Assembly: GCF_003344965.1 (NCBI RefSeq)
Contig: NZ_CP031194.1
Span: 6,386,001 to 6,450,000, forward strand
From: Streptomyces paludis
GTDB taxonomy: Bacteria; Actinomycetota; Actinomycetes; Streptomycetales; Streptomycetaceae
Direction: 5' to 3'
DNA length: 64,000 nt
The notes under the pieces are model-generated. The model was not told the DNA's origin. It did not search any database and was given only the letters and a program-made list of their open reading frames with translations. Shown here in pieces: positions 8,847 to 19,078 of this stretch; position 1 is the stretch's first letter, and each line of letters opens with the position of its first letter. The position numbers and the translations under genes were made by a program.

Positions 8847-8876
8847 CCCCGCCGCTCTCCGCGAAGAGCGGCGGGG
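8847..8876. terminator. Convergent hairpin terminator
   Basis: A perfect 12-bp stem (arms 8847-8858 and 8865-8876) with a 6-base loop lies between the convergent chimeric remnant and the MurA-like gene. It can serve both strands. Confidence 0.7.
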
Positions 8877-8891
8877 CCCCGGGGACGTGTC

Positions 8892-10421
8892 CTAGATGTC
8901 CCGGAAGATCTCGATCTGCGCGCCCACCGAGTTCAGGCGTTCCGCCAGGTCCTCGTACCCCCGGTTGATGACATAGACGTTGCGCAGGACCGACGTCCCC
9001 TCCGCCGCCATCATTGCCAGCAGGACGACCACCGCCGGCCGTAGCGCCGGTGGGCACATCATTTCGGCGGCGCGCCAGCGGGTGGGGCCCTCTACCAGGA
9101 CGCGGTGCGGGTCGAGGAGCTGGAGCCGGCCGCCGAGGCGGTTGAGGTCGGTGAGGTAGATGGCGCGGTTGTCGTAGACCCAGTCGTGGATCAGGGTCTG
9201 GCCCTGCGCCACCGCCGCGATCGCCGCGAAGAACGGCACGTTGTCGATGTTCAGGCCGGGGAACGGCATCGGGTGGATCTTGTCGATCGGCGCCTCCAGT
9301 TTGGAGGGGCGTACGGTCAGATCGACCAGCCGTGTACGGCCGTTGTCGGCGGCGTACTCGGACGTACGGTCGTGGTCGAGGCCCATCTCCTCCAGTACCG
9401 CCAGCTCGATCTCCAGGAACTCGATCGGCACCCGGCGGATCGTGAGCTGGGACTCGGTGACCACCGCGGCGGCGATCAGGCTCATCGCCTCGACCGGGTC
9501 CTCGGAGGGGGAGTAGTCCACATCGACATCGATGGACGGCACACCGTGCACGGTCAGGGTGGTCGTACCCACGCCGTCGACCCGTACCCCCAGGGCTTCG
9601 AGGAAGAAGCAGAGGTCCTGGACCATGTAGTTGGACGAGGCGTTGCGGATGACGGTCACCCCGTCGTGCCGGGCGGCGGCCAGCAGCGCGTTCTCGGTGA
9701 CGGTGTCCCCGCGCTCGGTCAGCACGATGGGGCGGTCCGGCGCGACCGACCGGTCGACCTGCGCGTGGTAGAGGCCCTCGGTCGCCGCGATGTCCAGACC
9801 GAAGCGGCGCAGCGCGATCATGTGCGGCTCGATGGTGCGTGTGCCGAGGTCGCAACCGCCCGCGTACGGCAGCCGGAAGGAGTCCATCCGGTGCAGCAGC
9901 GGGCCGAGGAACATGATGATGGAGCGGGTACGGCGGGCGGCCTCCGCGTCGATCGCCGCCATGTCCAGCTCGGCGGGCGGCACGATCTCCAGGTCCATCC
10001 CGTCGTTGATCCAGCGGGTACGGACCCCGATGGAGCCGAGCACCTCCAGGAGCCGGAAGACCTCCTCGATGCGCGCGACCCGGCGCAGGACCGTACGGCC
10101 CTTGTTGAGCAACGAGCCGCACAGCAGCGCCACACAGGCGTTCTTGCTCGTCTTGACGTCGATGGACCCGGAGAGCCGGCGTCCGCCGACGACCCGCAGA
10201 TGCATGGGCCCGGCATAGCCGAGCGACACGATCTCACTGTCGAGCGCCTCACCGATGCGCGCGATCATCTCAAGGCTGATGTTCTGGTTGCCGCGCTCGA
10301 TGCGGTTCACGGCGCTCTGGCTGGTGGCCAGCGCGTCGGCGAGTTGGCTCTGCGTCCAGCCCCGATGCTGGCGGGCGTCGCGAATGAGCTTGCCGATGCG
10401 TGCGAGGTAGTCGTCTTCCAT
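8892..10421 (-). CDS. murA2: MurA paralogue with N-terminal XRE helix-turn-helix domain
   Basis: A 509-residue protein with two parts. Residues ~8-62 form an XRE/Cro-type DNA-binding domain (TQSQLADALATSQSAVNRIERG). Residues ~75-509 are a UDP-N-acetylglucosamine 1-carboxyvinyltransferase (EPT fold), the enzyme that joins enolpyruvate to UDP-GlcNAc at the first committed step of peptidoglycan synthesis. The substrate lysine region (SKNACVALLCGSLL) and the loop bearing the catalytic cysteine (GGCDLGTRTIEPH) are kept, so catalysis is possible. Ordinary MurA is about 420 residues without an HTH, so this is a second, possibly regulatory copy; S. coelicolor has the same gene next to aconitase (SCO5998, from memory). 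No Shine-Dalgarno is seen. A GATAAT box 9-14 bases before the ATG suggests a leaderless transcript, and a palindrome overlaps that box. Confidence 0.88.
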   Translation of the reverse strand: MEDDYLARIGKLIRDARQHRGWTQSQLADALATSQSAVNRIERGNQNISLEMIARIGEALDSEIVSLGYAGPMHLRVVGGRRLSGSIDVKTSKNACVALLCGSLLNKGRTVLRRVARIEEVFRLLEVLGSIGVRTRWINDGMDLEIVPPAELDMAAIDAEAARRTRSIIMFLGPLLHRMDSFRLPYAGGCDLGTRTIEPHMIALRRFGLDIAATEGLYHAQVDRSVAPDRPIVLTERGDTVTENALLAAARHDGVTVIRNASSNYMVQDLCFFLEALGVRVDGVGTTTLTVHGVPSIDVDVDYSPSEDPVEAMSLIAAAVVTESQLTIRRVPIEFLEIELAVLEEMGLDHDRTSEYAADNGRTRLVDLTVRPSKLEAPIDKIHPMPFPGLNIDNVPFFAAIAAVAQGQTLIHDWVYDNRAIYLTDLNRLGGRLQLLDPHRVLVEGPTRWRAAEMMCPPALRPAVVVLLAMMAAEGTSVLRNVYVINRGYEDLAERLNSVGAQIEIFRDI

Positions 10422-10430
10422 GGCGTCAGA

Positions 10431-10450
10431 TTATCTCATTCATGAGATAA
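10431..10450. promoter_or_regulatory. Operator palindrome at murA2 promoter
   Basis: Perfect 9-bp arms TTATCTCAT / ATGAGATAA around TC. It overlaps the GATAAT -10 candidate (minus strand, 10435-10430) and ends 10 bases before the murA2 start codon, so a bound protein would block transcription. The core TATCTC-N6-GAGATA is the same as in the palindrome in front of acnA. Confidence 0.65.
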
Positions 10451-10554
10451 GAGGCTTGCGGGGGTGGGCTATCGGCGTGTCGCGCCACCCCGGCCCGAAC
10501 CCACCCCGATCGTCGGGGCGTGCCGCCGATCCGGCAACCGGGGTGCCGCCATGC

Positions 10555-10584
10555 GGGTGGGGGTGCGGGAGGGAGGGGGGTGGG
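10555..10584 (+). other. G-quadruplex-forming tract
   Basis: Six runs of three or more G separated by loops of one to three bases lie on the + strand within 30 bases. This satisfies the usual G-quadruplex pattern even against the GC-rich background. It sits midway between the two operator palindromes. Function is inferred only. Confidence 0.4.
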
Positions 10585-10701
10585 ATTGCGGAATCCGGGC
10601 GGCGGTGGCTGACGTGGCGTCGGGGTCCGCGGGGGTGTGTGCCGAGGCGCGCGCGGGAGCGCGTCCGCACCGCCCCTCGGTCCGGCGCGCCGAACCCGGG
10701 C

Positions 10702-10730
10702 ATGACCGAGCAGCGGTCATGTACTAGAGT
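10702..10730 (+). promoter_or_regulatory. acnA: Candidate acnA promoter
   Basis: ATGACC (10702-10707) and TAGAGT (10725-10730) are separated by 17 bases and resemble -35 and -10 boxes. The start point would fall near 10737, inside the following palindrome, leaving a leader of about 140 bases. Confidence 0.4.
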
Positions 10731-10748
10731 TATCTCGACATCGAGATA
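10731..10748. promoter_or_regulatory. acnA: Operator palindrome at acnA promoter
   Basis: TATCTCGACATCGAGATA has 8-bp perfect arms with a CA centre and covers the predicted acnA transcription start. It shares TATCTC-N6-GAGATA with the site at murA2. In S. coelicolor the MarR-family protein TamR is known to act at the aconitase gene; the HTH of the neighbouring MurA2 is another possible binder. Which protein binds here is not shown by the sequence. Confidence 0.65.
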
Positions 10749-10790
10749 TCTGCCGAAGGCGTACCGCAGCCGCCAGTCGGTAAGGGTTAC

Positions 10791-10809
10791 CTAACTAAGC
10801 CTTACCTTA
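10791..10809. promoter_or_regulatory. acnA: Iron-box-like site (DmdR/IdeR type) in acnA leader
   Basis: CTAACTAAGCCTTACCTTA, read on the minus strand, matches about 13 of 19 positions of the DtxR-family iron box of Streptomyces (TTAGGTTAGGCTCACCTAA). Aconitase carries an iron-sulfur cluster, so iron control would make sense, but the match is imperfect. Confidence 0.4.
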
Positions 10810-10848
10810 GCGGATCGGCGAGGAGCCGGGGCGGCAGCATGACGGTAG

Positions 10849-13590
<2,742 letters not shown>

Positions 13591-13607
13591 TCGCTACGCG
13601 TTCCCAC

Positions 13608-13655
13608 GCCGAGGGCGGTGTCCCGTACGTACGTGTACGGGGCACCGCCCTCGGC
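13608..13655. terminator. Long hairpin terminator between acnA and methyltransferase gene
   Basis: Arms GCCGAGGGCGGTG (13608-13620) and its exact complement (13643-13655) enclose a second nested pair (CCCGTAC / GTACGGG). It lies between convergent genes and can terminate both. Confidence 0.75.
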
Positions 13656-13676
13656 CCGTCCCGCGGCCTGTGCCGC

Positions 13677-14594
13677 CTACGGCTTGCGGGCCAGGGCCGC
13701 GTACACGTTGATGTCCGCGTCCGTGACATCCCGGATGTCGGCGTACTTGGTCCGCTCGATGGCGTCCAGCCCCGCGAGGTATCCCGCGTCCGGGGTCTCC
13801 GGGACGGTCGCCACGTTGTCGGGGCGCCAGTGGTGGGCCGGGACGATGCCGGGCTCGGCGAGTTCCAGGCCGCTGTCGGTGAAGAACTTCAGCACACGCT
13901 CGCGGGAGCGCAGTACGAAGGTGAAGCCGCGCTCGTGGTACGTCCGGGCGACCTTGCCGATCTGGACCGGGTTGAGGTCCTCGGTCAGATGGCTCAGGGC
14001 GACATAACTGCCGGAGGGCAGGGCGTCCACCAGCCGTCCGACGATGTCGTACGCCTTGTCGTCCTCGACGAAGTGCAGGATCGCCACGAGCACCAGGGCC
14101 ACCGGGCGGCTGAGGTCCAGCGTCTTCGCCGCGTCGCGCAGGATGGCCGCCGGGTCGTGGAGATCCGCGTCGATGTAGTCGGTCGCGCCGTCCGGGCCGC
14201 TGGTCAGCAGGGCGCGCGCGTGCGCCAGGACCACCGGGTCGTTGTCGACGTACACGATCCGGGACTCGGGCGCGATGTGCTGGGCTATCTGATGCACGTT
14301 CTGCTCGGTCGGCAGTCCCGTGCCGATGTCCAGGAACTGGCGGATACCCGACTCCGCCGCCAGCGAGCCCACGGCCCGCCGCAGGAAGTCGCGGTTGTGC
14401 CGGACATCGAGATAGCCGCGGGGGTTGGCCGCCAGAGCGGCGGCCGCCGCCTCGCGGTCCACCGGGTAGTGGTTCTTCCCGTTGAGGAAGACGTCGTAGA
14501 CCCGCGCCGGGTGGGCCCTGGAGGTGTCGATCTTCCTTCTGGGCCCGTCCGGGGCCGGCGCGCCGGGATCCTGGCTGGGGACATCGCCACTCAT
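13677..14594 (-). CDS. SAM-dependent methyltransferase, DUF574 family
   Basis: A 305-residue member of the actinomycete family PF04672 (DUF574), Rossmann-fold proteins of unknown substrate that are greatly expanded in Streptomyces. After a short variable N-terminus come SRAHPARVYDVFLNGKNHY, the SAM-binding FLDIGTGLPTEQNVHQ motif, the acidic strand VYVDNDPVVLAHARALL, and a LVAILHFVEDD segment. The ATG at 14594 has AAGGACGG upstream and fits the conserved start; the open frame further upstream is not homologous. Homologues are common near regulatory and secondary-metabolism genes, but no partner is evident here. Confidence 0.88.
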   Translation of the reverse strand: MSGDVPSQDPGAPAPDGPRRKIDTSRAHPARVYDVFLNGKNHYPVDREAAAAALAANPRGYLDVRHNRDFLRRAVGSLAAESGIRQFLDIGTGLPTEQNVHQIAQHIAPESRIVYVDNDPVVLAHARALLTSGPDGATDYIDADLHDPAAILRDAAKTLDLSRPVALVLVAILHFVEDDKAYDIVGRLVDALPSGSYVALSHLTEDLNPVQIGKVARTYHERGFTFVLRSRERVLKFFTDSGLELAEPGIVPAHHWRPDNVATVPETPDAGYLAGLDAIERTKYADIRDVTDADINVYAALARKP

Positions 14595-14695
14595 AAGACC
14601 GTCCTTGGAAACAGAAGTTGCACACGGCGAAGGCTGTATATCGAGCACAACATAGCCCCCGCGCAAGGGCCTTGACGGCCGGGCCCACGTATTCC

Positions 14696-14743
14696 GGCCG
14701 GGTGCGGGGAGGCTGCTCACAAGCGGCCTCCCCGCACCCGGCC
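14696..14743 (-). terminator. Terminator of GH92 gene
   Basis: A perfect 18-bp stem (14696-14713 with 14726-14743) and 12-base loop begins 8 bases after the mannosidase stop codon on the minus strand. Confidence 0.75.
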
Positions 14744-14750
14744 CGTACCG

Positions 14751-17700
14751 CTAACGCAGCAGCTCCACCTCCGCCAGCGTCGCCGGCGCGTCGCTCACCA
14801 GGCGGTAGCGCGCGTACGTTCCCGGATCCCGCACGGTGAAGACCCGCGTCTGGCGGTCCCAGGAGAAGGACTCACCGGCCCGGGTGTCCAGGACCCGCCA
14901 GGCCGTGCCGTCCGCCGATCCCTCCAGCCGCCAGCCCGTGGGCGCGGCCGTCGCCGTCGCCGACGTCAGCGTGTACTGGACGGCCCGTACCGGCGAGGCG
15001 ACCGGCAGCTCCACCGACTCGACCGTCGCCGACGTCGCCGCCGAGTCGTCGAAGAGCGCGCCCGGCCCGCGCAGCGCGTCCGTACGCGGCGAGGGCACCT
15101 TGTCGTCCCGGGTGAGGGAGGTCGGCGCCGCGTTCGCGCCCGTGCCCCAGGACGAGGGGCGCGGGCCCATCGCGAACTCCAGTGTGCCGCCGCGCGCCAC
15201 CAGGTCGTGGGGGAGCGCGGTGGAGTGCCAGGGCTTCCCGTTCACCTTCAGGCCCTGGACGTAGATGTTCCGGTCGCTGTTCTTGGGCGCCTTGACCACC
15301 AAGGTCCGGCCGTTGTCCATCCGTACGGTCGCCTTCGTGAAGAGCGGCGAGCCGATCGCGTACTCACCGCCGCCCATCACCAGCGGGTAGAAGCCGAGCG
15401 CGGAGAAGATGTACCAGCCGGACATCTCGCCGTTGTCCTCGTCGCCCGGGTAGCCCTGGCCGATCTCGCTGCCGGTGTAGAGACGGCTCAGCACCTCCCG
15501 TACCTTCTCCTGCGTCTTCCACGGCTGCCCGGCCGCGTCGTACAGATAGGGGATGTGGTGGGACGGCTGGTTGGAGTGGCCGTACATGCCCATCCGGACA
15601 TCGCGGGCCTCCGTCATCTCGTGGATGACCGAGCCGTACGAGCCCTTGAACTCGGCCGTGGCCGTCTCGGGCGTCGAGAAGAACGTGTCCAGCTTCTGGG
15701 CCAGACCCGCGCGCCCGCCGTACAGATTGGCCAGGCCCCGGGTGTCCGCCACGGCGGTGAACGCGTAGTTCCAGCCATTGGTCTCGGTGAAGTCATAGCC
15801 CCACACCCGCGGGTCGAACTTCTCCGACGGGACCCGCCAGTCGCCCTTCGTGTCACGGCCCTGGAAGAAACCGGCCTTCTCGTCGAAGAGGGAGACGTAG
15901 TACTGGGCGCGGTTGCGGAAGTACGCGGACTCCTCCTCGTACCGCGCCTTCTGCCGCTTGTCGGTGGTCTTCTTGGCGAGCGCCGCGCCCATCCGGGCCA
16001 GGCCATAGTCGTTGAGGTAGCCCTCCAGCGACCAGGACAGCCCCTCGTGGGTGGAGGTCGAGGCGTATCCGGTGAAGGTCGAGGTCTCCATCCCCTTGCG
16101 GCCGACGCCCGAGCGCGGGGCGACCACCGTCGCGTTCTTGACGCCCGCCTCGTACGCGGCCTTCGCGTCGAAGCCGACCCCCTTGAGATACGCGTCGGCG
16201 AACGCGACGTCCGCGCTGGTGCCGGTCATCAGATCGGCGTAGCCGGGGGAGGACCAGCGCGCGGTCCAGCCGCCGTCCTTGTACTGCTGGACGAAGCCGT
16301 CCACCAGCTTGCCGGCCTTCTTGGGAGTGAGCAGGGAGTACGCGGGCCATGTGGTCCGGTAGGTGTCCCAGAAGCCGTTGTTGACGTAGACCTCGCCGTC
16401 CACGATCTTGGCGCCCGTCCGCGTCGGGGTGTCCTGGCCGGTCGCCGGGGAGAACGGGCTGGCGTACTGGTACTTCGGGTCGGCAGCCGTACCGGTGTTC
16501 TCCGAACCGGAGTTGGGGTAGAGGTAGAGCCGGTAGAGGTTGGAGTAGAGCGTGGTCAGCCGGTCGCGGTCCGCGCCCTCGACCCGCACCCGGCCCAGGA
16601 TGTCGTCCCAGGCGCGCTGCGCGCGGTCCCTGACCTGCTCGAAGCGGATGCCCGCTGGCGCCTCGGCGGCGAGGTTGCGCTCCGCCTGTTCGAGGCTGAT
16701 CAGCGAGGTCGCCAGCCGTACCGTGACCGTACGGTCGGCGCCCGCGTCGAGCCGCAGATAGCCCGTGACATTGCTGCCGCCGCCCCCGGTGAGCCGGCCG
16801 CTCGCGGTGACCGGCGCGTCGACGACGCCGTACACGAAGAGACGGGTCGCGCCGGCCGACAGACCGCTCTTCACGTCCGAGAAGCCGCTGAAGGAGCGGG
16901 TCGCCGGATCGAGGGTCAGCCCGCCCGCGTTGGAGACGTTGTCAAGGATCAGGTTGGCGTTGTCATCCGGATAGGTGATGCGCACCATCGCCGCGTGGTC
17001 CGTGGGGGCCAGCTCGGTCCGCAGACCGTTCTCGAAGGTGACGCCGTAGTAGTGCGGCTTTGCGGTCTCGTTCTCGTGCCGGAAGGGCAGCGCCCGTGCC
17101 GTACGGGACGCGTCGGGCGGGCCGGCGGCGGTCGAGGGCATCAGCTGGAAGGTGCCCCGGTCGCCCATCCAGGGGCTCGGCTCGTGGCTGGCGCCGAACG
17201 CCTGGAGGGTGGGCAGGTTGTCGGCGTTGTTGGCGCGGCTGTACTCGTACAGCCAGCTGGTGGAACCGGCGTTGGTCAGCGGTGTCCAGAAGTTGAAGCC
17301 ATGGGGCACGGCGGTGGCCGGAAAGTTGTTGCCGCGCGAGAAGGAGCCGCTGGAGTTGGTGCCGCGGGTGGTGGACACATAGTCCGACACCCGGGCGAGG
17401 GGCTTCTCGGCGGGCTGGGGCCGCAGGCTGATGTCGTCGATCCAGCCCTGGAACGAGGCGGGTCCCCGCCGGGAGTCGTAGCCGACCAGGATCCGCGCCA
17501 CGGTCTTCCCGGCCGCGACCGCGCCGATCCGGGCGTCGACCTGGTTCCACTGGTTCACATAGAGCCGTTTGGCATCGCCCTGGCCCTGTGGGGTCAGCGC
17601 CCCGCCGTGCGCGTCGGTCGCCCCCAGTTCACTCAGATAGGTGCCGTCGGTGAACGCGAGGTCGACGGCGACATTCGTGGCCGCGTAACTGAGGTCCGGG

Positions 17701-18620
17701 GTGGGGGCGGCCGGCAGGGAGGGGAAGATCCGGTACGAGAGCGCGGTGTCGCGGCGCACCGGCAGCGTCACCTCGAAGATCTTGTTGTACGCGTACGCCC
17801 GCCCGGCCGGCCCGTGGCTGCCCGCGTACATCAGCGCGCGCTTCCCGGTGAAGCCCATGCCGGCCTTGGCGGTGGGGGAGGAGCCGGGGCCGCGGTCGGT
17901 GAGGGTGCGCATGTCCCGGGGCGCCGGGGTGCCCGTACTCCCGTCGGAGAACTGCACATCGGCGAGCTGGGTCGCGCCGGAGGCACCGTTGTTCGCGGTG
18001 ATGTCCAGCCGGTAGTGGCGGTACGGTGCCACGCGCGCGGCGGCCACGTCGAAGGAGCGGGTCAGGAAGCGCTGCCCGAAGGTCTCGCCCTTCCGGGTGT
18101 CCAGATCCCGCCACTCCTTGCCGTCCGTCGAGCCCTGGAGCGTCCAGTCCCGGGGGTCGCGCTCCGGGAAGTCGTTGGCCGAGGTCAGCGCGTAGGTGGT
18201 GACCTCGGCCGGGGCGTCGAGATCGAACTCCACCCAGGCGGCAGGCTGGAACGCGAGCCATTTGGTGGCAGGCTGAATATCGATCAGGTTTTCCTTGATC
18301 TCGCCCGCGCCCGCGTTCTCGCCGCTGGCCCGGAGTTCCACCACGCGCTCCGTGATATTGCCCGGAATTCCGCCGCTCGCGCCACCCTCGACACCCGATG
18401 CCCGCTTCTCGCCGCCGGGCCCGACTTCCGTGGTGTTGCGCCAGTCCGGCTGGGATTCGTCCGCCTCGAAGGATGACGTGAATTCGGTGGACACCGAAGG
18501 GGATTGCGCGGTCCGCGCCAGCGCGGCGGACGGTGGTGCCGTCATGGCGGTCAGCGCGGCGACCACCGCGAGGGCGGTCATATACCGATGTCCGCGTCGG
18601 GGTCCGATTCTCTCTGGCAT
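14751..18620 (-). CDS. Secreted GH92 alpha-mannosidase with two discoidin-like domains
   Basis: A 1289-residue exported glycoside hydrolase. GH92 enzymes are calcium-dependent exo-alpha-mannosidases, usually alpha-1,2. A signal peptide covers about residues 1-40 (alanine-rich core MTALAVVAALTAM). An N-terminal F5/8-type carbohydrate-binding domain spans ~75-215 (WVEFDLDAPAEVTTYALTSA). The GH92 beta-sandwich and (alpha/alpha)6 barrel span ~240-1165, with PDDNANLILDN, the NNGFWDTYRTTWPAYSLL motif and the catalytic-base region GDEDNGEMSGWYIFSALGFYP. A second discoidin-like domain fills the last 120 residues. The ATG at 18620 has GGAGG upstream. The substrate is probably yeast or fungal mannan or N-glycan. 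Its promoter holds a LacI-type palindrome, consistent with sugar control. Confidence 0.93.
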   Translation of the reverse strand: MPERIGPRRGHRYMTALAVVAALTAMTAPPSAALARTAQSPSVSTEFTSSFEADESQPDWRNTTEVGPGGEKRASGVEGGASGGIPGNITERVVELRASGENAGAGEIKENLIDIQPATKWLAFQPAAWVEFDLDAPAEVTTYALTSANDFPERDPRDWTLQGSTDGKEWRDLDTRKGETFGQRFLTRSFDVAAARVAPYRHYRLDITANNGASGATQLADVQFSDGSTGTPAPRDMRTLTDRGPGSSPTAKAGMGFTGKRALMYAGSHGPAGRAYAYNKIFEVTLPVRRDTALSYRIFPSLPAAPTPDLSYAATNVAVDLAFTDGTYLSELGATDAHGGALTPQGQGDAKRLYVNQWNQVDARIGAVAAGKTVARILVGYDSRRGPASFQGWIDDISLRPQPAEKPLARVSDYVSTTRGTNSSGSFSRGNNFPATAVPHGFNFWTPLTNAGSTSWLYEYSRANNADNLPTLQAFGASHEPSPWMGDRGTFQLMPSTAAGPPDASRTARALPFRHENETAKPHYYGVTFENGLRTELAPTDHAAMVRITYPDDNANLILDNVSNAGGLTLDPATRSFSGFSDVKSGLSAGATRLFVYGVVDAPVTASGRLTGGGGSNVTGYLRLDAGADRTVTVRLATSLISLEQAERNLAAEAPAGIRFEQVRDRAQRAWDDILGRVRVEGADRDRLTTLYSNLYRLYLYPNSGSENTGTAADPKYQYASPFSPATGQDTPTRTGAKIVDGEVYVNNGFWDTYRTTWPAYSLLTPKKAGKLVDGFVQQYKDGGWTARWSSPGYADLMTGTSADVAFADAYLKGVGFDAKAAYEAGVKNATVVAPRSGVGRKGMETSTFTGYASTSTHEGLSWSLEGYLNDYGLARMGAALAKKTTDKRQKARYEEESAYFRNRAQYYVSLFDEKAGFFQGRDTKGDWRVPSEKFDPRVWGYDFTETNGWNYAFTAVADTRGLANLYGGRAGLAQKLDTFFSTPETATAEFKGSYGSVIHEMTEARDVRMGMYGHSNQPSHHIPYLYDAAGQPWKTQEKVREVLSRLYTGSEIGQGYPGDEDNGEMSGWYIFSALGFYPLVMGGGEYAIGSPLFTKATVRMDNGRTLVVKAPKNSDRNIYVQGLKVNGKPWHSTALPHDLVARGGTLEFAMGPRPSSWGTGANAAPTSLTRDDKVPSPRTDALRGPGALFDDSAATSATVESVELPVASPVRAVQYTLTSATATAAPTGWRLEGSADGTAWRVLDTRAGESFSWDRQTRVFTVRDPGTYARYRLVSDAPATLAEVELLR

Positions 18621-18646
18621 GAGGGGATTTCCTCCTGCGTGCTCAG

Positions 18647-18664
18647 TTGGACAACGTTGTCAAA
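18647..18664. promoter_or_regulatory. LacI-type operator in front of GH92 gene
   Basis: The sequence contains the perfect 12-bp palindrome GACAACGTTGTC (18650-18661), extending outward as TTG/AAA with one mismatch. It has a central CG, as in LacI-family operators. It lies about 30 bases before the mannosidase ATG, downstream of the predicted promoter. Confidence 0.55.
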
Positions 18665-18679
18665 CGAGAGGCGCAGGGT

Positions 18680-18710
18680 CCAGTAGGGGCCAAGTGGCGT
18701 GAGGTGTCAA
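18680..18710 (-). promoter_or_regulatory. Candidate GH92 promoter
   Basis: On the minus strand a perfect TTGACA (18710-18705) is followed after 17-19 bases by CCTACTGG, a weak -10. The LacI-type palindrome lies just downstream, where a bound repressor would stop elongation. Confidence 0.35.
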
Positions 18711-18888
18711 GGGTGTTGACGGGGTGGCTCCTACGGAATGAGCCAACGGCGAAAAAAGGCTGGCCGGCGCCCCGGTAATGCCCCGTTCATGACCCGATGA
18801 CCAGTCAGACGAAATGGTCAACAGCCCGGTTCGGATTTCCACGAGGTCTCAACTAGGGAAAGACTGCCGACCAAACCCGCTTTCGATC

Positions 18889-18918
18889 TTGCTCCGGCGG
18901 AGGGAAGTGGACTATACC
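18889..18918 (+). promoter_or_regulatory. ngcE: Candidate ngcE promoter
   Basis: TTGCTC (18889-18894) and TATACC (18913-18918) with an 18-base spacer resemble a housekeeping promoter. The transcript would carry a leader of roughly 150 bases. Confidence 0.45.
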
Positions 18919-19078
18919 TGTCGCGTCCGCCCCGGGCGGTTTCGAAGCGGCCCGATCGAGCACGGCAACCCGCACGACCAGCTTCATTCGACCGCGGTGG
19001 CGGGACCCCTCTCCTTCGAGCGAGAAGAGCGGGTAACCGGCACACCGCCTGAGTCCTGGAGAAGGCGAGGACTTGAGC

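Larger units (their letters stand above)
18621..19078. other. Divergent regulatory region between GH92 gene and ngcE
   Basis: No gene is seen in these 458 bases. The region contains a LacI-like palindrome and promoter for the mannosidase, a TGACCA / TGGTCA inverted repeat with an 11-base spacer at 18798-18820, a promoter candidate for ngcE, and a leader of about 150 bases in front of ngcE. Confidence 0.65.

Noticed and set aside
14592..14650. TATACA as -10 box for the DUF574 gene
   Set aside because: No -35 box lies at an acceptable distance, so a promoter could not be supported.
15207..18476. Open frame of 1089 codons on the + strand opposite the GH92 gene
   Set aside because: It is the antisense shadow of a well-supported mannosidase gene in very GC-rich DNA; its translation is Arg/Gly/Val-rich without any family pattern.
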